Assembly: GCF_001320245.1 (NCBI RefSeq)
Contig: NZ_BCBA01000002.1
Span: 124,001 to 188,000, forward strand
Source of the DNA: Pseudomonas sp. NBRC 111124
GTDB taxonomy: Bacteria; Pseudomonadota; Gammaproteobacteria; Pseudomonadales; Pseudomonadaceae
Length of the DNA stretch: 64,000 bases
Reading direction: 5' to 3'
In this document: positions 45,007 to 53,392 of the stretch, one piece after another
How the letters are laid out: every line of letters starts with the position of its first letter
How positions within the stretch are numbered: the first letter of the stretch is position 1
Notes under the pieces: generated by a model
What the model saw: the letters and a program-made list of their open reading frames with translations, nothing else
What the model was told of the DNA's origin: nothing
The model's database searches: none
Position numbers and translations under genes: made by a program

Positions 45007-46161
45007 ATGACGTACAGCGTCATGATGGTGTTCGGCACCCGACCCGAAGCGATCAAGATGGCCCCGCTGGCCCGCGTGCTGCGCACCTGGCCCGAGGTCG
45101 ACCTGCATATCTGTTCCACTGGCCAGCACCGCGAGATGCTCGAGCAGGTACTCACCGCCTTTGGCCTGAGCGTCGATCAAGACCTCAAGGTGATGACCCA
45201 GAACCAGACACTTAACGGCCTTGCCCGTGACTTGCTGGACAAGCTCGACCAGGCCTACGAACAGGTCAAGCCCGACATCGTGCTCGTCCATGGCGACACC
45301 ACCACCAGCTTCATCGCCAGCCTCGCGGCCTTTCATCGGCACATTCCCATCGGCCATGTCGAAGCCGGCCTGCGCACCGGCAACCTGCAGCAGCCCTGGC
45401 CCGAAGAAGCCAACCGGCGCCTGACCGGGGTGCTTGCCGACCTGCACTTCACCCCGACCCGCGACTCGGACGCCAACCTGATCCGCGAAGGCGTGCCGCC
45501 GGAGCACATCGAAGTCACCGGCAACACCGTCATCGACGCCCTGCTGTGGATGCGCGATCACCTGGCCGAACGGCAATGGCAGCCCGCCGCCGACTCGCCC
45601 CTGAGCAAGTTGCGAGCAGAGCAGCGCATGGTGCTGATTACCGGCCACCGCCGGGAGAACTTCGGCCCGGGCTTCGAGCGCATCTGCCTGGCCCTGGCGC
45701 AACTGGCCGAACGTTACCCCGACGTGCAGTTCGTCTACCCGGTACACCTCAACCCGCAGGTGCAAAAGGCCGTGTACGGCGTGCTGTCGAACCGCAACAA
45801 CATCCACCTGGTCGCCCCTCAGGACTATCAGCACTTCGTCTGGCTGATGAACCGCGCCCAGGTCATCCTCACTGACTCCGGTGGCGTGCAGGAAGAGGCC
45901 CCGGCACTGGGCAAGCCAGTGCTGGTGCTGCGCAAGGTCACCGAGCGGCCCGCCGTGCTCAAGGGCGGCACGGTCAAGCTGGTGGGAACCCTGACCGAAC
46001 GCATCGTCGAGGAAACCAGCCGGCTGCTCGACGACCCGGTGGCCTATGCACGCATGGCGCGGGTCTACACCCCGTTCGGCGACGGCCATGCCAGCGAACG
46101 CATCGCCGAACGGCTGACACGCTGGTTCGCGGAAACGGCCAGCCAGCGAGATGACGCATGA
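45007..46161 (+). CDS. wecB: UDP-N-acetylglucosamine 2-epimerase (non-hydrolysing)
   Basis: A 384-residue epimerase giving UDP-ManNAc. It shows VMMVFGTRPEAIKMAPL, STGQHREMLEQVL, LVHGDTTTSFI, HVEAGLRTGNLQQPWPEE, ITGHRREN and ILTDSGGVQEEAPALGKPVLVLRKVTERPA (read in parts). GAGGAAC precedes the ATG. It opens an operon with an NfrB-like synthase (overlap 4 bp), NfrA-like porin and a DUF4434 protein. In E. coli WecB (NfrC) is required for the N4 receptor polysaccharide, so it supplies the donor here. Confidence 0.93.
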   Translation: MTYSVMMVFGTRPEAIKMAPLARVLRTWPEVDLHICSTGQHREMLEQVLTAFGLSVDQDLKVMTQNQTLNGLARDLLDKLDQAYEQVKPDIVLVHGDTTTSFIASLAAFHRHIPIGHVEAGLRTGNLQQPWPEEANRRLTGVLADLHFTPTRDSDANLIREGVPPEHIEVTGNTVIDALLWMRDHLAERQWQPAADSPLSKLRAEQRMVLITGHRRENFGPGFERICLALAQLAERYPDVQFVYPVHLNPQVQKAVYGVLSNRNNIHLVAPQDYQHFVWLMNRAQVILTDSGGVQEEAPALGKPVLVLRKVTERPAVLKGGTVKLVGTLTERIVEETSRLLDDPVAYARMARVYTPFGDGHASERIAERLTRWFAETASQRDDA

Positions 46162-48332
46162 GCCTGGCCTTCATCGATTTCCTTACCTATGTGCTGTTCG
46201 GCCTGAAGGTCCTGGCAATCATCCTCGCCTCGCTGATGTTCCTGCTTGGCCTGGACGACCTGTTCATCGACCTGTGCTACTGGGGCCGCAAGCTGATTCG
46301 GCGTTTCCGCATCTACGACAAGTACGAAAAGGCCGATGAAAAACGCCTGTTCGAGGTGCCGGAAAAACCCCTGGCGATCATGGTCCCGGCCTGGAACGAG
46401 GTGGGCGTGGTCGGCGAAATGGCGCGCCTCGCCGCCTCGACCATCGACTACGAGAACTACCAGATCTTCGTCGGCACCTACCCCAACGACCCACAGACCC
46501 AGGCCGACGTCGACGCCGTGTGCCTGCATTACCCTAACGTGCACAAAGTGGTCTGCGCGCGCCCCGGCCCGACCAGCAAGGCCGACTGCCTGAACAACAT
46601 CATCGACGCCATCCTGCGCTTCCAGGACGATGCCCGCATCGAGTTTGCCGGCTTCATCCTGCACGACGCCGAAGACGTGATTTCGCCCATGGAACTGCGC
46701 CTGTTCAACTACTTGCTGCCGAACAAGGACATGATCCAGATCCCGGTGTACCCCTACGCGCCGGAATGGAAGGGTTTCACCGCCGGCCACTACGTCGACG
46801 AATTTGCCGAGAACCACGGCAAGGACGTGATCGTGCGCGAGGCTCTGACCGGCCAGGTGCCCAGCGCCGGCGTCGGCACCTGCTTCAGCCGCCGCGCCAT
46901 CAGCGCCCTGCTCGAAGACGGCGACGGTATCGCCTTCGATGTGCAGAGCCTGACCGAAGACTATGACATAGGCTTCCGCCTGAAACAGAAAGGCATGAAG
47001 TGCATCTTCGCACGCTACTCCATCACCGACCCGGCGCTGGCCCTCAAGCACGAGTGGCGGCCAGGTATGAGCCGTGAGTTTTCGCAGGTGATCTGCGTAC
47101 GCGAGCACTTCCCGCGCGACTGGCAGCACGCCATCCGGCAGAAGTCGCGGTGGATCGTCGGTATCGTCTTCCAGGGCACCAGCAACCTGGGCTGGAGCCG
47201 TACCGGCGCGCTTAACTACTTCCTCTGGCGCGATCGCCGGGGGCTGTTCGCCTACCTGCTGAGCTTCCTGGTCAACCTGTTGCTGCTGGTGCTGCTGGCC
47301 ATGTGGCTGGTGACCGTGATCGCCCCGGATTCCTGGCGCTTCATGTCAATCCTCAGCGACAGCCAGCTGCTCACCACCCTGCTCTGGCTCAACGGTCTGA
47401 TGCTGGTCAACCGCCTGTTCCAGCGTGGCTGGTTCGTCACCCGCTATTACGGCATCTTCGAGGGCCTGCTGTCGGCGCCGCGGATGATGTGGAGCAACTT
47501 CGTCAACTTCTTCGCCAACCTGCGCGCCCTGCGCCAGGTCATGGAAATGGGCGACTCGCGGCGGGTGGCGTGGGACAAGACCACCCACGAGTTCCCCGCC
47601 CTGGCCTCGCCTGCGCGTACGCCGCTGGGCCATCGCCTGGTGGAAAAGGGCTATATCACCGAAGAACAGCTGGAGCAGGCGATCACCAGCCCGGTGCGTA
47701 GGCGCCTGGGCCGTGAACTGCTGCTGCGGGGCTGGCTGACCAGCGAGCAGCTTGTACAGACGTTGGCCGAACAGCTCGACCTGCCTTGGGCTCCGCTCAA
47801 CCCGTTCAAGCTCGATCCGCAACTGATCGCCCAGTTGCCACGCCGGTTGGCCACCCACTATGGCGTGCTGCCGGTCGGCGAAGATGGCAACACGTTGCTG
47901 CTGGCCAGCGAGAGCCCGGTCAGCCAGGTGTCGCTGGGGGTGATCAGCCGCCAGCTGAAACGCCCGGTCAGCTGCCGCCTGGCGCCCCAGGGCCGGGTCA
48001 CCCTGGGCCTGCGCTATCACTACCCGAGCCCATGGCAGAAGCCCGAAACCCACGACATGCTGGCCGTGCTGGAGCGTCACCAGGATGATGCCGACCTGAT
48101 CGAGCGGGTCAGCCACCACCAGGTGATGCTTGGCGCCCTCTTGCAGGTACGCGGCATGGTCCCGGTCACCCTGTTCAATCAGGCACTGATCGATTTCGAC
48201 CCCGAGCATCAGAGCCTCGGCGAGCACCTGATCGCCCGCGGCATCATTACCGAAGCGGTACTGCAACAGGCCCTCGCCGAACAAGCCAGCGAACAGCAGG
48301 CTGCCTTTGACCTGACCCGGGAGGTGGCATGA
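46158..48332 (+). CDS. nfrB: NfrB-like membrane glycosyltransferase with MshEN c-di-GMP-binding motifs
   Basis: 724 residues: an N-terminal membrane helix, a GT2 domain (IMVPAWNEVGVVGEM; HDAED near 168; TEDYDIGFRL near 266; QKSRWIVG near 326, a processive-type QxxRW), two to three membrane helices (about 355-440), then a cytoplasmic C-terminus. The latter has MshEN-type repeats near 486-540 (LGHRLVEKGYITEEQLEQAI, LGRELLLRGWLTSEQLVQTL) and again near 654-705 (LGALLQVRG..., LGEHLIARGIITEAVLQQAL). E. coli NfrB synthesises the NGR polysaccharide when MshEN binds c-di-GMP. Overlaps wecB and nfrA genes by 4 bp each. Confidence 0.88.
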   Translation: MSLAFIDFLTYVLFGLKVLAIILASLMFLLGLDDLFIDLCYWGRKLIRRFRIYDKYEKADEKRLFEVPEKPLAIMVPAWNEVGVVGEMARLAASTIDYENYQIFVGTYPNDPQTQADVDAVCLHYPNVHKVVCARPGPTSKADCLNNIIDAILRFQDDARIEFAGFILHDAEDVISPMELRLFNYLLPNKDMIQIPVYPYAPEWKGFTAGHYVDEFAENHGKDVIVREALTGQVPSAGVGTCFSRRAISALLEDGDGIAFDVQSLTEDYDIGFRLKQKGMKCIFARYSITDPALALKHEWRPGMSREFSQVICVREHFPRDWQHAIRQKSRWIVGIVFQGTSNLGWSRTGALNYFLWRDRRGLFAYLLSFLVNLLLLVLLAMWLVTVIAPDSWRFMSILSDSQLLTTLLWLNGLMLVNRLFQRGWFVTRYYGIFEGLLSAPRMMWSNFVNFFANLRALRQVMEMGDSRRVAWDKTTHEFPALASPARTPLGHRLVEKGYITEEQLEQAITSPVRRRLGRELLLRGWLTSEQLVQTLAEQLDLPWAPLNPFKLDPQLIAQLPRRLATHYGVLPVGEDGNTLLLASESPVSQVSLGVISRQLKRPVSCRLAPQGRVTLGLRYHYPSPWQKPETHDMLAVLERHQDDADLIERVSHHQVMLGALLQVRGMVPVTLFNQALIDFDPEHQSLGEHLIARGIITEAVLQQALAEQASEQQAAFDLTREVA

Positions 48333-51331
48333 AGCCGCGTCTGTCCCTCACCCTTTCCGGCCTGTTGCTGTGCTCCACCGCACTGGCTACCCAGGCGGCG
48401 CCGATGACCGAATTCCAGCGTTTCACCAGCTACCCGTTCATGGAGCGCAGCTACCGCGAAGCGAAGAAGGATAACTGGGCCGAGGTCGAACGCCTCACCC
48501 GCCACGTACTCAGCCGTGTGCCGAACAACGACGAGGCCCGTGCGCTGCTGGTCGAGGCGCTGGCGCACCAACGCCGCTACAAGGAAGCCGAAGCCGTGGC
48601 CGAGCAACTCGGCCATGGCCCCGAATATGCCAACGCCCTGCTGGAGCTGCGCCTGACCTGGATCGAGCAAGACCCGCCACCGGCCAGCCAGGTGGAAGCC
48701 TGGCTGGGCAGCGCCGATGGCAGCCAGCGCGTGCGTCTGTGGCAGGCCTACAGCCTGAGCCTGGCCAAGTTCGGCGGTGCCGGTAAAGCCCTGGACTGGC
48801 TCAACCAGCTGCCGCCGCGCGACGATGGTCAGGTGTTGCGCCTGGCCCGGGCCAACTTTGCTGAGCAGCTGCGCAACTGGAAGGAAACCATCGACCAACT
48901 CCAACCGTTGGCTGACAAGGGCCAACTGCCGCCAGAGGACTGGCAGCGGCTCGCCAACGCCTATGTCCAGCAAGTCGACGAAAAGGGCCTGGAAAAGCTG
49001 CTGCAAAGCGCCCCCTCCCCTGCGGTGGCCAACCAGACCCGCCTGGCCATGGCCAACCGCGCCATCGCCGTCGGTCATAACCAACTGGCGCAGCGCTGGT
49101 TGGAAAAATTGCCCACCGAGCAGTTGCAGCAACCTGAGCAACGCCAACAGTTGTGGGAACTGGCCCGTGAAGGTGATGACGCACCGCTGGTGCGGCGCTT
49201 GAGCAACGAGCTGCAGCGACCTTGCCTGGAGACCGTCGACTGGTTGTCACGCCGTGACCCGGACGTTGCCCGCGAACAGCTCAAGGACTGCCCTGCCAGC
49301 GCAGACCCGCGCGCTTATGCAGTGCTCAAGCAACGCCTGTATGGCGACCCGGTGCAGCCGCCACAACCCCGCACGGCCGCCGAATGGGAAAAACGCTACC
49401 GCCAAAGCGGTGACCTGGCGGCACTGGAGCAAGCGACATTCCTGTTGCTGCAACAAGGCCAGGGCGAGCACGCCCGCACCTTGCTGGAGCAGGCCTACGA
49501 CCGTCGCCAAGGGCGCCTGACACCTTCGCTGCTACAGCGCCTGGGCAATCTCTATGCACGCAACGATGGCCCGCTGAACAGCCAACGCATGCTTGGGCTG
49601 ATCCCCAGGGTCGACGCCAATACCCGCACCCAGCTGCTCGGCCGCCTGGCTGAAAACGGCCAGTGCGATGCCGTGCGCCGGGCCATCCCGGCAACCCCGA
49701 CCGAAGCCGGCCAGTACCGCGCCCTGGGCCGCTGCGCCATGCCCGATCAACCCGGCGAAGCGGTGGTCTACTACCAGGCTGCCGAGCGCCTCGGCGACAG
49801 TGGCAACCGCCTGCCCCTGGCCTATGCCCTGGAAGCCGCTGGCGATTCCGAAGCGGCGCTGCCGATCTGGCGCGACCTGCCACCCGGCGCCTGGAACGAC
49901 AATGCCCGCCTGACCGCCGCGCGCGGAGCCTTGAATGCCGGCGATGCCAACGCTGCACGCCGCTACTGGGAGGCTGCCGCCCACAACAGCGCCGATGACT
50001 GGGCGCTGGGCGCCGCCATCGCGCAACGTCAGGGCGACCTGCAAGCGGCCCTGGGCTTCCAGCGCCAGGCCTTGGCGCACAACCCGCGCGCCGACCACTA
50101 CTATGCCGCCGCCAGCACCGCGCAACTGGCCGGCGATAGCGCGCAGAGCACCGCCTGGCTGGCCGAGGCCGTGCGCCTCGAGCCCAACCAGCCGCGCTAC
50201 CGCGCCGATTACGGCATGCGCCTGGCTGGCTCGCAGGACAAAGCCCAGCGCCGCCAGTCGATACCCTACCTGGAACGCGCCACCCACGATTTCCCAGAGG
50301 ACTATCGCCTGGGCGAGACCCTCGCCCTGCGCTACGACGAAGCCGAGAACAGCGCCGCCGCCCGCCGCGAACTGCGCCGGGTGATCGACGTGGAAGAGAA
50401 CCTGGTCGATGCCGATGACGAATACGGCAGTCTCGAAGCCCGCAAGTACCGCCAGCGCCGCGCCCACGAAACCCTGTCACGGCGCGACACCATCACCCTG
50501 GCCAGCACCTGGTCGCCCGCCGGCACCTCGACCAACGACAAGTTCCTCGATAACGGCCAGCGCAGCGGCACTTCACGGCGCGCGCAATCGCAGAACGTGC
50601 AGCTGGCCATGTGGGACCACGCCCTGGGCGAGGAACCCAGCCGCAACGGCAGCACCTTGTCGGTCTATGGCCGGGTGCTGTTCGGTGGCCAGAGCCGCAC
50701 CGATTACGCGCAGAGCATGGGCACCGGCGTCGGCCTGCGCTACAAACCGCTCGGCCAAGCCAACCTCAACCTGTATGCCGAGCTGTACCACCAGCGGCAG
50801 ATCGACGATAACCATTACAGCGGCCTGAGCCTGGGCGAGCTGTTGAGCCCGGCCAAGGTCGGCGGCAACTGGGGCGATTTGCGCCACCATGCCGAATCGA
50901 GCAACGACCTGTTGCTGCGGGCCACGGCCTCGTTCCTCGACCAGGGCGACTGGCGCAACGACTGGCGGGTCGACGAGGACGACTGGAACGAGCGCTTCCT
51001 CTATCTCGATGCCGCCTGGTGGACCCGCACCGGTGACCACGCCTGGCTGTCGCGCTACCAGCAGGGCCACGCCTGGAAACTGCCCGGCAACTCGCCGCAG
51101 ACGCTCATGCCTTATGGCTTCTTCGAATTTTCCAGCCAGGACCCGAGCAGCGACTGGCGCCAGGACGCCCGCGCCGGGGTGGGTGTGCGCTGGCAGTGGT
51201 GGTTCGACGACGACCGCTACAACGCCTACCGCGGCTCGCTGAAAGTGCGCGCCGAATACCAGCAGTCGCTGGGTGGCAACCTCTACAAGAGCGCCAATGG
51301 CGTACTGGTTGGCGCGGAGATGACCTTCTGA
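48329..51331 (+). CDS. nfrA: NfrA-like outer-membrane polysaccharide exporter
   Basis: 1000 residues: signal peptide (ending TALATQAAP), a long periplasmic TPR superhelix (about residues 40-680; degenerate repeats such as YAAASTAQLAGDSAQSTAWLAEAVRLEPNQPRYRAD), and a C-terminal beta barrel of roughly 300 residues (NVQLAMWDHALGEEPSRNGSTLSVYGRVLFGG...) ending in the outer-membrane signature Phe (VGAEMTF). NfrA of E. coli exports the NGR polymer and is bound by phage N4. Start overlaps the nfrB stop by 4 bp (ATGA). Confidence 0.88.
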   Translation: MKPRLSLTLSGLLLCSTALATQAAPMTEFQRFTSYPFMERSYREAKKDNWAEVERLTRHVLSRVPNNDEARALLVEALAHQRRYKEAEAVAEQLGHGPEYANALLELRLTWIEQDPPPASQVEAWLGSADGSQRVRLWQAYSLSLAKFGGAGKALDWLNQLPPRDDGQVLRLARANFAEQLRNWKETIDQLQPLADKGQLPPEDWQRLANAYVQQVDEKGLEKLLQSAPSPAVANQTRLAMANRAIAVGHNQLAQRWLEKLPTEQLQQPEQRQQLWELAREGDDAPLVRRLSNELQRPCLETVDWLSRRDPDVAREQLKDCPASADPRAYAVLKQRLYGDPVQPPQPRTAAEWEKRYRQSGDLAALEQATFLLLQQGQGEHARTLLEQAYDRRQGRLTPSLLQRLGNLYARNDGPLNSQRMLGLIPRVDANTRTQLLGRLAENGQCDAVRRAIPATPTEAGQYRALGRCAMPDQPGEAVVYYQAAERLGDSGNRLPLAYALEAAGDSEAALPIWRDLPPGAWNDNARLTAARGALNAGDANAARRYWEAAAHNSADDWALGAAIAQRQGDLQAALGFQRQALAHNPRADHYYAAASTAQLAGDSAQSTAWLAEAVRLEPNQPRYRADYGMRLAGSQDKAQRRQSIPYLERATHDFPEDYRLGETLALRYDEAENSAAARRELRRVIDVEENLVDADDEYGSLEARKYRQRRAHETLSRRDTITLASTWSPAGTSTNDKFLDNGQRSGTSRRAQSQNVQLAMWDHALGEEPSRNGSTLSVYGRVLFGGQSRTDYAQSMGTGVGLRYKPLGQANLNLYAELYHQRQIDDNHYSGLSLGELLSPAKVGGNWGDLRHHAESSNDLLLRATASFLDQGDWRNDWRVDEDDWNERFLYLDAAWWTRTGDHAWLSRYQQGHAWKLPGNSPQTLMPYGFFEFSSQDPSSDWRQDARAGVGVRWQWWFDDDRYNAYRGSLKVRAEYQQSLGGNLYKSANGVLVGAEMTF

Positions 51332-52170
51332 TGCGTACGCTCCTGGCAATCTGCATGCTCGCCCTGTGCCTGCCCGTCCTGGCCGACCAGCGCCTGTTCT
51401 ACCAGCCGCTCAACCGCGATGCCGCGGTGACCCCGGCGCAGTGGCAGCAATTGTGGCGCGCCACCAAGGCGCAAGGCGGCAAGACCCTGATCGTGCAATG
51501 GAGTGCCTATGGCGACAGCGATTTCGGCGGCGCCCAGGGCTGGCTGGCCAACAGCCTGCGCGAGGCCCACGCCCAAGGCCTGGAGCTGGTACTTGGGCTC
51601 TACATGGACCCGGCCTACTACCAGCGCATCGAAGCGCTCGACGGTGACGGCCTGAGCACCTACTGGAAGTCGCAGCTGGGCCGTTCGCTGAGCCAGTACC
51701 AGCACGTTCGCGAGGGCTGGCAGTTGCCGGTCGCCGGCTGGTACCTGCCCATGGAACTGGACGACCTGCACTTTCGCGATGCCGCCCGCCGTGAGGCGCT
51801 GTACAGCCAGTTGCAGGCGCTCAACCGGCGGCTGGACAGGCCGCTGCACATCAGCGCGTTCAGCGCCGGCAAACTGGCACCGCGGGTCAATGGCGCCTGG
51901 CTGGATCAACTGGCCGGGTTGGGCTTGACTGTGTGGTGGCAGGACGGCGCCGGGACCGGGCGCTTGCCACCGCTGGTGCGCCAGAACTACGAGCAGGCGC
52001 TGCCATGCCGGGTGGGCGTGGTGCGCGAGGCGTTTCGCCAGGTAAGCGCGCCGGGGCAGGCGTTTCGGGCTGAGCCTGCGGAGCCGAAGCTCAATGCGGG
52101 GTGCCATGCCGAGGCGGTGTTTGCCTTGCGCTACCGGCCTTGGGCAAGAGGTGTTCTGCCACAGAATTGA
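51331..52170 (+). CDS. DUF4434 periplasmic protein (YbcH-like)
   Basis: 279 residues: signal peptide (MRTLLAICMLALCLPVLA) and a domain resembling DUF4434, probably a TIM-barrel hydrolase-like fold (LIVQWSAYGDSDFGG, LVLGLYMDPAYY, GWYLPMELDDLHF, ISAFSAGKLAP, LTVWWQDGAG). E. coli ybcH lies next to nfrAB and takes part in the same pathway, so this is the likely counterpart. Its ATG overlaps the nfrA stop by one base (TGATG). Activity is unknown. A REP pair follows. Confidence 0.8.
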   Translation: MRTLLAICMLALCLPVLADQRLFYQPLNRDAAVTPAQWQQLWRATKAQGGKTLIVQWSAYGDSDFGGAQGWLANSLREAHAQGLELVLGLYMDPAYYQRIEALDGDGLSTYWKSQLGRSLSQYQHVREGWQLPVAGWYLPMELDDLHFRDAARREALYSQLQALNRRLDRPLHISAFSAGKLAPRVNGAWLDQLAGLGLTVWWQDGAGTGRLPPLVRQNYEQALPCRVGVVREAFRQVSAPGQAFRAEPAEPKLNAGCHAEAVFALRYRPWARGVLPQN

Positions 52171-52176
52171 GTCAGC

Positions 52177-52270
52177 GTTCGCCGGCACGCCCGCTCCCAC
52201 AGGGATTGCACAGTTTTCAAAAACTGTGGAGATCCTGTGGGAGCGGGCGCGCCCGCGAAGAGGCCGGCAC
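52177..52270. repeat. Inverted pair of REP elements
   Basis: Two P. putida-type REP units in opposite orientation (52177-52205 and 52233-52270: GGGAGCGGGC-GC-GCCCGCGAAGAGGCCGG). A small inner palindrome (CACAGTTTTCAAAAACTGTGG) lies between. It lies between the nfr operon and the diguanylate cyclase gene and may damp readthrough or stabilise mRNA. Confidence 0.8.
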
Positions 52271-52300
52271 AGGTGATGCAGTACTCCCAGGAGCCCACCG

Positions 52301-53392
52301 ATGCTCAAGACCATCGAAGAACACGTGCGCAAGCAGGTCGCCCCCGCCGCGCTGCGTGCCGAGTTCCGCCAGCACGAATTCGAGTCCATGCGCCCGTTCT
52401 GCATGCTGGTGTTCTGCGTCAGCATCGCCATCTGGCTGGTCTTCGACCTGCTCGTCAGCTTCCTCGGCGGCCAGGGCTTCACCTGGCTGTCCTACCTGTT
52501 CATCGCCTTGCTCGGCTGCCTCACCGTGGTGCTGCGCTTTACCCGCAACAGCCATCACTTCGACGTGCTCAACCTGCTGTTCATCGCCGCCATCACCCTG
52601 GGCATGCGCCTGGTGATCGAAGGTATCCCAATGAACCTGCGCCCGGTGTGGTTGGTGCTCGGCGTGTCGACCGTGCTGTACGCCGTGTCGGTGCTGCCGG
52701 TGCGGCGCTGGTCGTTCTTTTGCGCCATGGTCATCGCCTGGACCGTGCTCAACCCGTTCTACCACACACGCATTGAGCCGGACGAACTCGAAGGCGCGAT
52801 GCTGATCAGCTACGCCGTGTTCCTCAGCGGGCTGGTGATCTACAGCTACCTGCAGATCCGCCAGGCCAAGCTGCACAATTTCTACCTGTCCAAGGTGCTG
52901 CTGGAGCAGGCCTATGTCGACGCCCTGACCGACATCCCCAACCGCCGCTCGTTCATGGCCAAGGCCGAGCGCCAGTTGCGCCTGGCGACGTCAGCGCAGT
53001 ACCTGGCGATGATCGACATCGACAATTTCAAGCGAGTCAACGACCGCTTCGGGCATGACGTGGGTGATGAGGTGCTCAAGCGCGTGGCGGTGCATATCAA
53101 GGCCGGCGTTGACGGCAATGAGTTCGCCCGGCTGGGTGGCGAGGAATTTGCCATCTTTTTCCAAGGGCTGGACCAGCAAGGGGCCGAGCAGCGGGTCAGG
53201 GCCCTGTGCCAGCGGGTGCGTGACGACCAAGGTGTGCCGCCCGTGACCATCAGTATCGGCCTGGCCCGGGTCGACCGCGGTGACAGCCTGAGCACCGCCC
53301 TGGTGCGCGCCGACCAGGCACTGTACGAGGCCAAGCACAGTGGCAAGGATCGCTTCGTGCTGTGGACTAGCCAGCTGGCAAGCGAATCCTGA
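52301..53392 (+). CDS. Membrane diguanylate cyclase (GGEEF)
   Basis: 363 residues: about five to six transmembrane helices in the first 185 residues (MASE-like sensor), a short coil (LLEQAYVDALTDIPNRRSF) and a GGDEF domain with GGEEF near 279. The RxxD inhibitory site is absent (VDGN at that position), so it should lack product feedback. It makes c-di-GMP. It lies 130 bp after the nfr-like operon, on the same strand, so it is a strong candidate for the local c-di-GMP source for NfrB, as DgcJ is in E. coli. 3' overlap of 26 bp with the convergent sensor kinase. Confidence 0.9.
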   Translation: MLKTIEEHVRKQVAPAALRAEFRQHEFESMRPFCMLVFCVSIAIWLVFDLLVSFLGGQGFTWLSYLFIALLGCLTVVLRFTRNSHHFDVLNLLFIAAITLGMRLVIEGIPMNLRPVWLVLGVSTVLYAVSVLPVRRWSFFCAMVIAWTVLNPFYHTRIEPDELEGAMLISYAVFLSGLVIYSYLQIRQAKLHNFYLSKVLLEQAYVDALTDIPNRRSFMAKAERQLRLATSAQYLAMIDIDNFKRVNDRFGHDVGDEVLKRVAVHIKAGVDGNEFARLGGEEFAIFFQGLDQQGAEQRVRALCQRVRDDQGVPPVTISIGLARVDRGDSLSTALVRADQALYEAKHSGKDRFVLWTSQLASES

